From Pyxidicoccus sp. MSG2 (lineage in GTDB: Bacteria; Myxococcota; Myxococcia; Myxococcales; Myxococcaceae): a DNA stretch of 64,000 nucleotides. The notes under the pieces are model-generated. The model did no database searches and was not told the DNA's origin. It saw only the letters and a program-made list of their open reading frames with translations. Of this stretch, positions 1-11,329 are shown piece by piece. The stretch lies in the NCBI RefSeq assembly GCF_026626705.1, contig NZ_JAPNKC010000001.1:4092001-4156000 (forward strand), read 5' to 3'. Both the position numbers and the translations under genes were made by a program. Positions within the stretch are counted from its first letter, which is position 1. The number at the start of each line of letters is the position of its first letter.

Positions 1-1233
1 GGCGGTGTTGCGCGGCATGGGCATGTGCGCGAAGGCCTCGCGGGGCGCGCCGGTCAGCGTGTAGAGCAGGTACGAGTCGCCGCGCTCGTCCACGCGGTTC
101 TCGAAGAAGGCCCCGAAGGCGGCGCCGGTGAGAGCCACCGTCTCGTCGGTGATGCGCTGCACGAGCTTCGTGACATCCAGCTCGGAGGCGAGCGAGCCGC
201 CGATGCGCATCAGCAGCTCCGCGAGGTTGCGCTCGGACTCGCTGCGCCGCAAAGCCTCCTGCGCGTCGCGGTACAGGCGCGCGTTGTCCACCGCGAGCGC
301 GGCGCGCGCGGCGAGCTGCTCGGCGAGCGGCATGTCCGCCGAGGAGTAGCGCCGGCCCGACTCGGCGGTGACGAGCGTGAGCGCGCCCAGGGTGCGCCCG
401 CGCGCCTTCAGCGGCAGCACCAGCGCCGAGCGCAGCCCCAGCTCGCGGGCGATGCGAAGGTGCTCCGCGTCCCGGGCACCGGCCACCAGCACGTCGTCCG
501 GGATGTCCGCCATCAGCACCGGCTGGCCCGTGCGGATGACGGACAGCACGCCGGACGGGTCCTCCGGGCGGGGCGGGTAGCGCACCCGCAGCTCTTCGGC
601 GAAACGCACCTTGGCGGGGTCCACGTGCGCCACGCCCACCTGCCGCGTGGAGCCGTCCTCGCTGGCGATTTCGATGGCGCACCAGTCCGCCAGCCGGGGC
701 ACCGTCAGCCGCGTCAGCGCGGCCAGCGTGGCCTCGTAGTCCAGCGGCGAGGCGGACAGCAGCGCGCTGGCCTCGTCCATGAGGCGCATCGAGTCCGCGG
801 CGCGCTTCTGGTCGTCGATGTCCGTGCTGGTACCGAACCAGCGGACGATGCGGCCGTTGTCGTCTCGCACCGGGCGCGCGCGGCCGAGGAACCAGCGCCA
901 CCCCCCGTCGTGGCGGCGGCAGCGGAACTCCACCTCGTAGGGCTCGCCGGTGCGCAGCGAGTGGGCCCAGCGCCTGCTGGCCTCGCCCAGGTCCTCTGGG
1001 TGGAAGACCCGTCGCCACCCCTCTCCCGCCGCCTGCTCGGGGGTGAGGCCCGTGTACTCGTACCAGGGCGCGTTGAAGTACTCGTGGTGGCCGTCCGGAC
1101 GCGCAATCCAGATGAGCTGGGGAATGCTCTCCGCGATTTGCTGGAAGACGTCCCCTGGGAGCAGACCCGTCAGCAGGTCCGTCGCCACGGGCTCCGGCGT
1201 CCTGACCGGAGGACTGGAGACTGGGTGTGTCAT
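1..1233 (-). CDS. PAS/GAF sensor protein, probable histidine kinase (3' part outside window)
   Basis: The first 411 codons of a signalling protein run leftwards off the window edge, so the output domain is not visible. From the ATG at 1233, residues about 25-145 form a PAS domain (core IPQLIWIARPDG, PAC-like stretch GWRWFLGRARPVRDDNG). Residues about 155-320 form a GAF domain ending in a linking helix (ALAVDNARLYRDAQEALRRSE minus its ends). A second GAF domain seems to begin near residue 340. No signal peptide or membrane segment is seen, so it should be cytoplasmic. This layout is common in soluble myxobacterial histidine kinases, but a GGDEF or phosphatase output cannot be excluded. About 150 bp separate it from the operon upstream. 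No clear Shine-Dalgarno sequence is present. Confidence 0.85.
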   Translation of the reverse strand, partial: MTHPVSSPPVRTPEPVATDLLTGLLPGDVFQQIAESIPQLIWIARPDGHHEYFNAPWYEYTGLTPEQAAGEGWRRVFHPEDLGEASRRWAHSLRTGEPYEVEFRCRRHDGGWRWFLGRARPVRDDNGRIVRWFGTSTDIDDQKRAADSMRLMDEASALLSASPLDYEATLAALTRLTVPRLADWCAIEIASEDGSTRQVGVAHVDPAKVRFAEELRVRYPPRPEDPSGVLSVIRTGQPVLMADIPDDVLVAGARDAEHLRIARELGLRSALVLPLKARGRTLGALTLVTAESGRRYSSADMPLAEQLAARAALAVDNARLYRDAQEALRRSESERNLAELLMRIGGSLASELDVTKLVQRITDETVALTGAAFGAFFENRVDERGDSYLLYTLTGAPREAFAHMPMPRNTA

Positions 1234-1381
1234 GGGAGGCACCCGACGTTAACAGCGCGTCCGCGCCCCACCCTTTCGCCCGGGGACGGCCTTTCCGGCA
1301 GCCGACAATCGCCCCCGAGGACCGTCCCCTCTCCGGGCGTGCAGGCGTCAGTCGCCGCTCACGCCCACCTGTCACCCGGGC

Positions 1382-3723
<2,342 letters not shown>

Positions 3724-3727
<4 letters not shown>

Positions 3728-4194
3728 GGACGCCCTCCTACCGAGGCAATGGCCTCCACGACGCGGGCATATCCCGAGCACCGGCACACGTTGCCGCCGA
3801 GCGCATGTCTGACTTCGTCCACCGTGGGGCACGGGTTGCGCGCGAGCAGCGCCTTCGCGGCGAGGACGATGCCGGACATGCAGAAGCCGCACTGCACCGC
3901 GCCGTGCTGGACGAGGGCGCGCTGCACGGGGTGGAGCTCGCCGCCGGACTCCACCCCCTCGATGGTGCGGATGTCGCAGCAGCCCAGCCGCGCGGGCAGG
4001 GACAGGCACGAGAGCACGGGCAGGCCGTCCACGAGGACGGTGCAGGCCCCGCAGTCCCCCGCGTCGCAGCCGCGCCGGGTGCCCGTCATGCGGAGCTCCT
4101 CGCGCAGCACGTCCAGCAGCGTCCGCTCCGGGGCCACCGTGAGCGCGTGCTGCGCGCCGTTGATGGTGAGTGAGAGGGAAACGGTGTCAGCCAT
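3724..4194 (-). CDS. Molybdenum hydroxylase small 2Fe-2S subunit
   Basis: A 156-aa two-cluster ferredoxin-like subunit that carries electrons between the Mo site and FAD. The N-terminal plant-type 2Fe-2S domain has its cysteines in [16 protein letters not shown] and LSCL. The C-terminal helical 2Fe-2S domain has QCGFCMSG and GNVCRCSGY. Both sets of four cysteines are present and the length is typical. The ATG at 4194 overlaps the end of the FAD gene by 8 nt, and its stop overlaps the start of the large-subunit gene by 4 nt, so the three genes should be translationally coupled. The reading frame continues upstream to 4767, but only because it shadows the FAD gene. Confidence 0.93.
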
Positions 4195-5035
4195 GGGCCA
4201 GCTCCCGGGCCTGGGACAGGGCGCGGCCGAGCAGTCGTGGAATGAGCATGCGCCGGTATTCCGCCGAGCCACGGACGTCATCGGGCGGCGCCGAGGCCTG
4301 GACGAGGAGTCGTCCCGCCTCGGCCACGTCGTGCGCGTCCAGCCGGCTGCCCACGAGCACCGCGTCCGCGGCGTCCACGTGGAGCGGCACGGGGCCACAC
4401 GAGCCCAGCACCACGCGAGCGTGGCGGCACGTGTCGCCGTCCATCGCGAGCACCAGCGACACGGAGACGGTGGGGTAGTCGGAGGACACGCGGCTGAACC
4501 GGAGGTGGTGGCCCACCGCGCCGCTGACGCCCCGGGGGATGAAGACGCGGGTGAGCAGCTCGCCGCGCCCCAGGGACGTCTGGTGTGCGCCCACGAGGAA
4601 CTGCTCGACGGGGAGGGTGCGCCGGCCGGAGGGGCCGGCGACTTCGACGCGGGCCGAGGCGGCGACGAGGGCCGAGGGCAGCTCCGTCCTGGGGTCGGCG
4701 AGACAGAGGGAGCCGCCCAGGGTGGCCATGTTGCGGATGGCCGGGTGCGCGAGCTGGCTCGCGGCACTGCGGACGACCTCCATGGCCCCGCGCAGGCGGG
4801 CCTCGGTGGCCACGGCGCGGTGGGTGGACATGGCGCCCAGCCAGAGCCCCTCGGCTGTCTCCGTGGTGGTGGCCAGCTCGTGGATGCGGTGCAGGCTGAC
4901 CAGCATCGCGGGTGAGGCCTGGCCCGCGTTCATCATCGACACCAGCGAGGCGCCCCCGGCGAGGCAGCGCGCATCCTCGGTGGTGGAGAGGAGTGAGAGG
5001 CCCTCCTCCACGGTCTCCGGCTCCGCGTATCTCAT
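4187..5035 (-). CDS. Molybdenum hydroxylase FAD-binding medium subunit
   Basis: A 282-aa flavin subunit and the first gene of the operon. The FAD-binding motif ([15 protein letters not shown]) lies at about residues 28-42. The second FAD signature is near residue 105 ([20 protein letters not shown], where TLGGS matches the family's TIGGN/TLGGS loop), and the C-terminal CO-dehydrogenase flavoprotein domain follows. The protein passes electrons from the 2Fe-2S subunit to an acceptor, usually NAD+ or a quinone. ATG 5035 follows a GGGGGTGA stretch that can act as ribosome binding site; an in-frame start lies 8 codons upstream. The operon promoter should lie in the 200 bp before the divergent TadE-like gene. 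No Mo-cofactor insertion chaperone (XdhC or CoxF type) is visible nearby. Confidence 0.9.
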   Translation of the reverse strand: MRYAEPETVEEGLSLLSTTEDARCLAGGASLVSMMNAGQASPAMLVSLHRIHELATTTETAEGLWLGAMSTHRAVATEARLRGAMEVVRSAASQLAHPAIRNMATLGGSLCLADPRTELPSALVAASARVEVAGPSGRRTLPVEQFLVGAHQTSLGRGELLTRVFIPRGVSGAVGHHLRFSRVSSDYPTVSVSLVLAMDGDTCRHARVVLGSCGPVPLHVDAADAVLVGSRLDAHDVAEAGRLLVQASAPPDDVRGSAEYRRMLIPRLLGRALSQARELAHG

Positions 5036-5235
5036 CGCGTCACCCCCAGTGCTCCACACGACGGTTCGACCCGCCAGGGTAGCGCAATCAAGTTACGAGA
5101 GAAAGAGACTGTCGCCCGGCGGACAGGAAAGCCAGACACGAGGGCATTCCCTTTCAAAGCCTTGCAGTACAATTGCGATGGGCCTTCAGACGCGGGCCAG
5201 ACTAAGGGCAATCCACTACAAGCGTTTGAGGGGCC

Positions 5236-6057
5236 ATGCACCCGACCCGCCGACCCAAGTCCTCTCAGTCAGGCCAGGTGGCCGTCGAAACCGCGCTCGT
5301 GGTCCCGATGATGATCTTCCTCGTGCTGGGCATCATCCAGCTCGGCATGGTGCACCACGCAAGGCTGATGACGGAGTACGGCGCCTACCGCGCCGTCCGG
5401 GCCGGCATCGTCAACCATGGCGACTGCGGCATCATGGAGCGGGCCGCACTGGTGGCGCTGACTCCCACGCTGGGGCCGCTGAAGGGCATGTCTGGCCGCG
5501 TAGATACCATTGAGCAGGCTGTCAACCTCAACGAGGCATATGCCCTGGTTGTTCTCGGACCCGGGGCTCCACCGCCATTCTACCCAGCGGGCCCACTCCC
5601 CTTGCTGCGGGTGCAGGTTGTCAACCCCAGGGCGAGCCAGCTTATCAGTCTGTTCAACACCTACGGCTCCCATATGCGTGGACAGGAAATCGATTACGAC
5701 GACATTCGGGATGACCAGGTCATCGGAGCCAACCTTCTCTCCGTGCGGCTCACCTACTTCTATGAGCTGCGCATCCCCTTCGCGAACTGGCAACTCCACA
5801 GCTTCTACATGGGCCGTGAGTACCTGGATGAACTGCGAGGCATTCAGTTCGAGAACAAGCGCGTCGGGGGACAGTCCGCCACGCGATACCTGGAGCGCCG
5901 GGGCGCTGAGCGAAGTGAGGACCACAAAAGCGCGGCCAGCCTGGCGGAGAGCGGCCGGTATGTCATGCCCCTGGTCGCCACCTGGTCCATGCGCATGCAG
6001 TCGAACTACTTGAACAACCCCCGGCACGGTCCAGGTCGCTGCGCCACCGACAACTGA
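5236..6057 (+). CDS. TadE-like pseudopilin
   Basis: A 273-aa protein with a short basic N-terminus, a class III prepilin-like site (SGQVAVETALVVP, Gly followed by a Glu at +5) and one N-terminal hydrophobic helix, as in TadE minor pilins processed by a TadV-type prepilin peptidase. The rest, about 240 aa, should lie in the periplasm or pilus and has no recognised domain. It is the first of a rightward run of five genes with two more pseudopilin-like products, so it probably belongs to a tight-adherence or type IVc-like secretion system whose motor genes (TadA/B/C, CpaC) are not in the window. A TACAAT hexamer at 5168-5173 could be a -10 element, but no convincing -35 is present. Codon use looks a little less GC-biased than in neighbours. 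Confidence 0.75.
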   Translation: MHPTRRPKSSQSGQVAVETALVVPMMIFLVLGIIQLGMVHHARLMTEYGAYRAVRAGIVNHGDCGIMERAALVALTPTLGPLKGMSGRVDTIEQAVNLNEAYALVVLGPGAPPPFYPAGPLPLLRVQVVNPRASQLISLFNTYGSHMRGQEIDYDDIRDDQVIGANLLSVRLTYFYELRIPFANWQLHSFYMGREYLDELRGIQFENKRVGGQSATRYLERRGAERSEDHKSAASLAESGRYVMPLVATWSMRMQSNYLNNPRHGPGRCATDN

Positions 6058-6086
6058 GTCGCGCTCCCCGCCCACGGAGAATGTGA

Positions 6087-7715
6087 ATGTTCAACCTCTT
6101 GAGAAGGATGCGCCGCGACGAGCGTGGGCAGGCCATGGTCATCGCCGTCGTGGCCATGCTGGTGCTGGCCGTCAGCGTGATGGCCTCGGTGAGCATCGGG
6201 CATGGGGTCTACGAGAAAATCAAGCTGCAGGATGCCGCCGACGCGCAGTCCTACACGTTCGCGGTGAAGGAGGCGCGAGCCTACAACTTCCTGGCCTACA
6301 CCAACCGAGCCATGATCGTGCACTACTCGGCCATGCTCACGGTGATGTCCTATGTGAGCCATGCCGTGTACCTGGACCAGACCATCAAAGCCACGTCGAA
6401 GGTGCTCAAGGCCCTTCCAGGAATAGGCGCCCTCCTCACGGCGGTCTCACAGGCCATCAAGGTCTGGAAGGGCGCGGTGGACGCAGCAGCCCAGGCGCTC
6501 ATCCCCATCCTGACGGAGCTCAATGTCGCACTCTGGCTCGCTCAGGAATCCATGATGGTCGGCACATTCCTGGGCCTGTTCCTGGATAAGAACACTCCGG
6601 ATGTCTACAAAAGCACGGACCCCAAGTCATTCCCAGGCTTCGATGGCGTTGTCTATCAATCGGAATCCGGCTCGGAAATCACCGTCGACTCCTTCAATTT
6701 TTCGAACCTGAAGAATTTCCTCCACGTCATCGACGATGGTCCCCGAAGCCGCGATACCCAGGTCAGCCTGGACGATCCTACAGGACTCAGAAAACGCGCG
6801 GCATTGCTTCAGCGCAATGCGCTCTCCAACGCCAACATGGCGAAGTACCGACTGCTGATGGGCAACCTGGCCAACTCCGTACGCCGTGAGTGGACCGCCG
6901 TAGGGACAGGCCCGTTTCTCCTTGGACGCCAGTGGGAACTGGACCTCTGTGTCGCCATCGGGCAGGTGCGTATCAAGAAGACGGCCGACAGCCAGATCAA
7001 GAGCTTCGCGGAGGACTTCCAGGGCAATCGCAAGGACCAGCTCTACGCCGCCGATGACATCACGATTGACGTGCGTCCGGGCTGCGGCTTCCTTCCCTGG
7101 AATACGGTGTTCGAGTTGCACGCCCGTGTCGCCGCGGACGCGCGTGATGGCTTCCACAAGGATGACGGTGCGCGCATGAGCCACCGGCATCACCCCTGGA
7201 CCGGCATCACGCCCTTCCTGACGTCGGATACGAGCTTCATCAAGCCCTGGGAGAACCACTTCGGCTACCCATGCAACATTGTCATCCTGTCCAAGGACAT
7301 GAGGCCTCAAGACATGAGATCTCAAGAAGACGGCCAGGAGCAGGACAAGCCATTCCAGATGACCTCCCTCTCAAAGAGCGGCTTCATGGAGGAGAACAGC
7401 TCAGGCACCTTCGATGACCCGGCGAAAGGAATCAGGGGAGGCCTGCTCGACATGACCTGGCGCCATGTCGGAGATGACACGAGGTCCGATGGCTGGTCCT
7501 TCCTGGGTAGAACAAAAGGGATGATGGCCATGGCGGTGGGGCGCGCCATCTATCACCGTCCGGGTGACTGGCAGGAGGAGCCGAACTTCTTCAATCCACT
7601 CTGGACGGCCCGGCTGGCCTCTGTGAAGACACATTGGGAGCAGAAATTGATTCAAATGGCTACTCCTGAACTGGACCTCAACCAGCCTCGCTTCAGCGAC
7701 ACGCTCAACTACTGA
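6087..7715 (+). CDS. TadG-like pilus assembly protein
   Basis: A 542-aa protein that starts with a basic stretch and a single hydrophobic helix after RGQAMVIAVVAMLVLAVSVM, the usual N-terminus of TadG/Flp-associated proteins; the Glu at +5 seen in TadE is missing. After the helix comes the pilin-like alpha segment (KIKLQDAADAQSYTFAVKEA), typical of putative TadG proteins. A second hydrophobic patch at about residues 100-140 may be a further membrane-associated helix. The remaining part is periplasmic and has no recognised fold. The ATG at 6087 lies 29 bp after the upstream TadE-like gene. The 7726 gene follows after 10 bp, so the genes look like one operon. Confidence 0.7.
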   Translation: MFNLLRRMRRDERGQAMVIAVVAMLVLAVSVMASVSIGHGVYEKIKLQDAADAQSYTFAVKEARAYNFLAYTNRAMIVHYSAMLTVMSYVSHAVYLDQTIKATSKVLKALPGIGALLTAVSQAIKVWKGAVDAAAQALIPILTELNVALWLAQESMMVGTFLGLFLDKNTPDVYKSTDPKSFPGFDGVVYQSESGSEITVDSFNFSNLKNFLHVIDDGPRSRDTQVSLDDPTGLRKRAALLQRNALSNANMAKYRLLMGNLANSVRREWTAVGTGPFLLGRQWELDLCVAIGQVRIKKTADSQIKSFAEDFQGNRKDQLYAADDITIDVRPGCGFLPWNTVFELHARVAADARDGFHKDDGARMSHRHHPWTGITPFLTSDTSFIKPWENHFGYPCNIVILSKDMRPQDMRSQEDGQEQDKPFQMTSLSKSGFMEENSSGTFDDPAKGIRGGLLDMTWRHVGDDTRSDGWSFLGRTKGMMAMAVGRAIYHRPGDWQEEPNFFNPLWTARLASVKTHWEQKLIQMATPELDLNQPRFSDTLNY

Positions 7716-7725
7716 CGGAGACACC

Positions 7726-8835
7726 ATGAATGGGCGCAAGCGCGGAGCTCAACGGGGCGCAGCGACGGTGGAACTCGCGCTGGTGGCTCCCATCCTGGTA
7801 GTGCTGGTCCTCTGGGCCAACTACTTCTGGGAGTTGCAGCGAGTTCGCCTCAAGGCCGCGGAACTGGCTCGCTTCATGGCCTTTGAGCGCACCGTGCGGA
7901 CAGACCTGACGGGCATCACCGTCGAAGCAAGGAAGCGCTACCAGGACCTCGATGGATCGACCCGGACGGGTGAGCTTGGAACGGCCTTTCGCAACCGGCT
8001 CACTCTCGAGGTCGTCCAGGTTGAAAATGAACCTGCGCCCCTCATTGAAGTGCCCCTGGAGAACCGCGCCAGAGTGGGCAACGCGAGCAGGTTTCTCACC
8101 CCGGTCACGAGGGAGCTTGGCGCCAATGCGGAAGACGTTGCCCGGGAGATGGAGCTGAACCTTGATGAAGGCGCCGTCCTGGCGAAGGTGAGGTTCGAAA
8201 TCAAGAACGGCATCATCCCCGACCACATCGCCCTCTACACGACTGGCTTGGGCGGCGACTGGCTGGACCTCTCCATGACCGAGCAGTTCTTCCTTGTCCA
8301 TGACACCTGGCGGGCATGGGCGCCGGGAGACAATCCGCTCGACAGCTACGCGGCCGTGGAGCAGCACACCTTCGACCGCACGCAACACATCGTCTACAAG
8401 GGTGTGAAGCAACAGGCAGGTGGAGCATTGAGCGCCATTGGCGGCATGGCGTCGATGTTCCGCTTGGACAACATCGACGCCAAATCCTACATCCGGGAGT
8501 CGGTCAAGATTCTGCCAGTGGGTGTGGCGGCCGACTATTCCGCGGTGACCGCAACCTACACAGTGCCTGGGAATGTGCTTCACGCGGCTTATTGGAAGGA
8601 CGACACCACTCCCTGTTTTGGGACCTGCGAGCCGGAGGGCATCAAGCAGAAGCGCGGCCTCATCAGCGGCGGCGCAGACGGCGAAAACTGGCCCATGCGG
8701 GCCTACAACTGCCGCGGTGAGTTCTTCCAGGGCGCCGCGAAATCCGAGCTTCCTGAGTCGGTGTATGGCGCGCACAACACCGAAAACAATGTCGGTCGTG
8801 AGTATCACAACTATGGAGACCGAGCGTGTCAGTAA
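7726..8835 (+). CDS. TadE-like pseudopilin
   Basis: A 369-aa protein with a classical TadE N-terminus: a basic leader, a Gly followed by a Glu at +5 (RGAATVELALVAPILVV) and one hydrophobic helix, then a long extracytoplasmic region. It sits 10 bp after the TadG-like gene. The extracytoplasmic part has two Cys pairs near the C-terminus (CFGTCEPEG and YNCRGE...DRACQ) that may form disulfides. It is probably a minor pseudopilin of the same secretion or pilus system; no enzymatic domain is seen. Confidence 0.72.
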   Translation: MNGRKRGAQRGAATVELALVAPILVVLVLWANYFWELQRVRLKAAELARFMAFERTVRTDLTGITVEARKRYQDLDGSTRTGELGTAFRNRLTLEVVQVENEPAPLIEVPLENRARVGNASRFLTPVTRELGANAEDVAREMELNLDEGAVLAKVRFEIKNGIIPDHIALYTTGLGGDWLDLSMTEQFFLVHDTWRAWAPGDNPLDSYAAVEQHTFDRTQHIVYKGVKQQAGGALSAIGGMASMFRLDNIDAKSYIRESVKILPVGVAADYSAVTATYTVPGNVLHAAYWKDDTTPCFGTCEPEGIKQKRGLISGGADGENWPMRAYNCRGEFFQGAAKSELPESVYGAHNTENNVGREYHNYGDRACQ

Positions 8836-8878
8836 TGAACCTGGCCTCCTGCACCGCACGCCTCGGAGTCGCAGGAGC

Positions 8879-9727
8879 ATGAAGTCATTCCTGGACCGGA
8901 CAGGCACCCTCACGCGAGTGGTCGGGCTGGGAGGCCTGCTGCTCCTGGTCGCGACCGCGGCCACGTTGCGCGAGCCTCCACCCGAACCGACGGCGAAACC
9001 TCCCCCATCACCCCAGGACCTGCCGCCCGTGCAACCCGTGCCGCAGGTCGGGTCGGGGCGCATGCAGCGCATCTTCCCCGAATACCCGAAGGCGACCGTC
9101 ATCCCCATGGGACGACTGGAAGCCAATGGCAATCCGATGGAGATGGCCTACTTCGAGACGCCGGGCTCCGCCCCGGAGGTGCTCGAGTTCTACGCCCGCG
9201 AGTTCCGTAGGCGCGGCCACCGCGTCGTCAACCAGCCCGACGGCGCCGGAGGCGGAGCCGTCAACTACTACGACGCGACACGCGGCGCGCTCATCTCCGT
9301 CACCGCCATTGGCGTGGGAGGCAAGCAACCGCGAACCCTGGTGTTCCCCTCCATCGTCGATGCGCCCCAGGGAGTCCATCTCAAGAGCAGCGTGCCGGAC
9401 TCGCTGCCACGCCCTCCCGGAGCCGTGACGGTGCTGCGTGTGGATGACAGCAACCCGGGCCCCGCCGAGGGAAGCACCACGGTCACCGAGGTCGCCACCG
9501 GCACTCCGCGCATGCTCGCGGATTTCTACCTCGAGCAACTCCGGGGACGCGGCTTCTCGCAGGTGGAGTCGCGCTCAGGGGCCCAGGGCGTGGAGTCGCG
9601 GGATTTCGAGCGGCCCGGTGAGCGCATCTCCCTCTCCATCTCGCCCGTTTCGAAGGACGGGGTGCCCGAATCGTTCGTCACCGTGGTCCTGGAGCGGACC
9701 ACTCCTACCGAGGAGCACCGACCATGA
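8879..9727 (+). CDS. Secreted or membrane-anchored protein with duplicated domain, Tad cluster
   Basis: A 282-aa protein with an N-terminal hydrophobic segment (residues 10-30) and a Pro-rich spacer, so it is either exported or anchored in the membrane. The mature part appears to hold two related units of about 95 aa. Each has an amphipathic helix of similar pattern (EVLEFYAREFRRRGHRVV and MLADFYLEQLRGRGFSQVE) followed by a beta strand. This helix-strand layout resembles small domains of unknown function found beside Tad or pilus genes; I do not recognise a named family. ATG 8879 is preceded by GGAG at very short spacing. An in-frame ATG at 8813, inside the upstream gene, is an alternative start. 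The stop overlaps the next gene by 4 nt (ATGA). Confidence 0.65.
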   Translation: MKSFLDRTGTLTRVVGLGGLLLLVATAATLREPPPEPTAKPPPSPQDLPPVQPVPQVGSGRMQRIFPEYPKATVIPMGRLEANGNPMEMAYFETPGSAPEVLEFYAREFRRRGHRVVNQPDGAGGGAVNYYDATRGALISVTAIGVGGKQPRTLVFPSIVDAPQGVHLKSSVPDSLPRPPGAVTVLRVDDSNPGPAEGSTTVTEVATGTPRMLADFYLEQLRGRGFSQVESRSGAQGVESRDFERPGERISLSISPVSKDGVPESFVTVVLERTTPTEEHRP

Positions 9728-9924
9728 AGGGATGGATGTCCCGCCCGTACCGCTGGCTGAGGCGCTCCCGCTCACGCGGACAGGCGGCGGCGGAGTTCTC
9801 CCTCCTGCTGATGGCCCTGCTGGTCCTCATGGGCGGCATTGCCTCCTTTGCTCCCGACATGCTCGCGGCCTTCACCATCTACGTGCGCGGGTTCTACATC
9901 GTGCTCGGGTATCCGCTGGGTTGA
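9724..9924 (+). CDS. Small Flp-like pilin subunit
   Basis: A 66-aa protein with a basic leader of about 18 residues ending SRSRG, then QAAAEFSLLLMALLVLMGG: a Gly followed by Glu at +5 and a hydrophobic helix, the hallmark of class III (Flp/Tad) prepilins. After cleavage the mature product would be about 48 aa, the size of Flp major pilins, with a short tail containing several aromatic residues. It overlaps the upstream gene by 4 nt and ends the pseudopilin operon. It might be the structural pilin or another minor component; a small holin-like membrane protein is a less likely reading. Confidence 0.65.
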   Translation: MKGWMSRPYRWLRRSRSRGQAAAEFSLLLMALLVLMGGIASFAPDMLAAFTIYVRGFYIVLGYPLG

Positions 9925-9938
9925 GCGGCGTCGGCACC

Positions 9939-10670
9939 TCACTGCCCCTGCATCCGGGGGATGGCAATGGGCACGGTGCCCAGCTCGGGGCGAGCACCCG
10001 TGCCCGTCTTCCGGGCCACCCAGGTGGCCTCGGCATCGCGAACGGACTCCACGCCGAACACCGGCACCTTCGCCGTGCTGACCACCACCACCGTGCCGCC
10101 CTGCTCCCGCTTGAAGGTCCGCTGGTGCGCCCGTCCCGCGAAGACGCCTCCACGCACGTCTGTCTCCTTCTCCGCCGACAGCGCACCTCGCAGCTCGGGC
10201 TGGTCCACGTACAGGTCGACGGGGATGGAGATGGGCGCGTTGGGTGGAACGGAGACGGCCAGCCGCTCCACCCTGGGGCGCTTGCCCCCGATGACCCAGA
10301 CCACCACCAGCGTGCGCGGCGTCGTGCCGTAGTCCAGCTCCACCTGGTACAGCGGGCTGCCATCCTCGCGGCGAATCGTCTCCCCCACCACGGCGGCGCG
10401 CACGGGGAAGCGCCCCTGCTTCGAGCTGAACTCGTACTCCACCCAGGTGCCGACCACGGGCTGGAACTCGCCGTAGAGCAGCGGTGGAGGCACCAGGGCC
10501 CGCGCCTCGGCCAGGCGCGAGGGGTCCACGATGGTGGCGCCATCCCCTGGAGCCGGAGTCCCGGCGTCGGCAGGGGAAGCAGGCCCAGGCCCTCGCGAAC
10601 CGCCGTCATCGGGCGGCGCCGCGCCAAGCAACAGATTGCAGCAGAGAAGCACCGTCGGGAGGCGCGCCAT
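9939..10670 (-). CDS. Secreted protein of unknown function, paralogue of the divergent neighbour
   Basis: A 243-aa protein with a signal peptide (MARLPTVLLCCNLLLGAAPP) and a Gly/Pro/Ala-rich linker, then a beta-rich domain (VGTWVEYEFSSKQGRFPVRA ... SPLYQVELDYG). It ends convergently 14 bp after the Flp-like gene. The start at 10670 is chosen because the signal peptide begins there, although the frame is open upstream to 10748. The domain resembles the divergent gene at 10736 in strand order and key positions (G-x-W-x-x-Y, then paired strands, then a short LAV/LRV motif), so the two are probably paralogues. No function known; its place beside the Tad genes suggests an envelope role. Confidence 0.7.
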   Translation of the reverse strand: MARLPTVLLCCNLLLGAAPPDDGGSRGPGPASPADAGTPAPGDGATIVDPSRLAEARALVPPPLLYGEFQPVVGTWVEYEFSSKQGRFPVRAAVVGETIRREDGSPLYQVELDYGTTPRTLVVVWVIGGKRPRVERLAVSVPPNAPISIPVDLYVDQPELRGALSAEKETDVRGGVFAGRAHQRTFKREQGGTVVVVSTAKVPVFGVESVRDAEATWVARKTGTGARPELGTVPIAIPRMQGQ

Positions 10671-10735
10671 GGAAGCCACACTATCAAGAGCGCTGTCTCG
10701 GGTTCGAGGCAAAAGCCAGACATGAAGGAACGCAC

Positions 10736-11326
10736 ATGAGCAGGGCATGGATTGTCATGGGAGCGCTGCTGTGCCTCCTGGCTTCACCCGCGCGCGCCCA
10801 GGACGTCGCTCCCGGAGGGATGCTCGGGCTGCCGCTCGTCGTCCGCTCGGGCGGCTGGGCCCGCTACGTGGCGGAGTCCTCGGACGGCCCCACGCAGTTC
10901 GTGGTCAAGGTCGGTGCGCCCGGGAAGCACGGCGGCCGGAGCGGCCGGTGGCTCCTCCTCGAAATCGAGGTGCCCTCCACGGGCCGCGTCGCCCTGCACT
11001 TCCTCGTCGAGGGAGAGCGCTTCACGGCCGACAAGGTGCTCCTGCTGCGGGTGCTGGTGCCCGGCCAGACGCCGCGCGAGTCCTCGGACGCCTTCGCCGA
11101 CGCGAAGAAGCCGCCACGTCAGCCTCGCGTGCTCCGGAGAGGCACGGAGACGGTCGCTGGCCGGAAGCTCGAGGTGACGGAGTACTCCTATCCGGAAGGG
11201 CTCACCGCGGAGTGGTCTCCCTCGGTGCCCGCGCTGGGACTGGTCCGGGTCTCCGGGCCCCAGCCCTTCCAGCTCGTCGCCTTCGGCACCGGGGGCGACC
11301 CCTGGAGGGGCGCGGCGACGCCCTGA
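10736..11326 (+). CDS. Secreted protein of unknown function, divergent paralogue
   Basis: A 196-aa exported protein with a clear signal peptide ending ASPARAQ. The mature part starts with a strand-rich domain (SGGWARYVAESSDGPTQFVV) like that of the leftward gene at 9939. The 65-bp gap between the two divergent ATGs must hold both promoters. ATG 10736 follows AAGGAACG at good spacing, which supports this start over the longer open frame. A convergent membrane-protein gene ends 4 bp beyond its stop. Confidence 0.7.
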   Translation: MSRAWIVMGALLCLLASPARAQDVAPGGMLGLPLVVRSGGWARYVAESSDGPTQFVVKVGAPGKHGGRSGRWLLLEIEVPSTGRVALHFLVEGERFTADKVLLLRVLVPGQTPRESSDAFADAKKPPRQPRVLRRGTETVAGRKLEVTEYSYPEGLTAEWSPSVPALGLVRVSGPQPFQLVAFGTGGDPWRGAATP

Positions 11327-11329
11327 GCG

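Noticed and set aside
8573..8878. Upstream extension of the 282-aa protein gene
   Set aside because: It overlaps the TadE-like gene in another frame and has no signal-peptide-like start.
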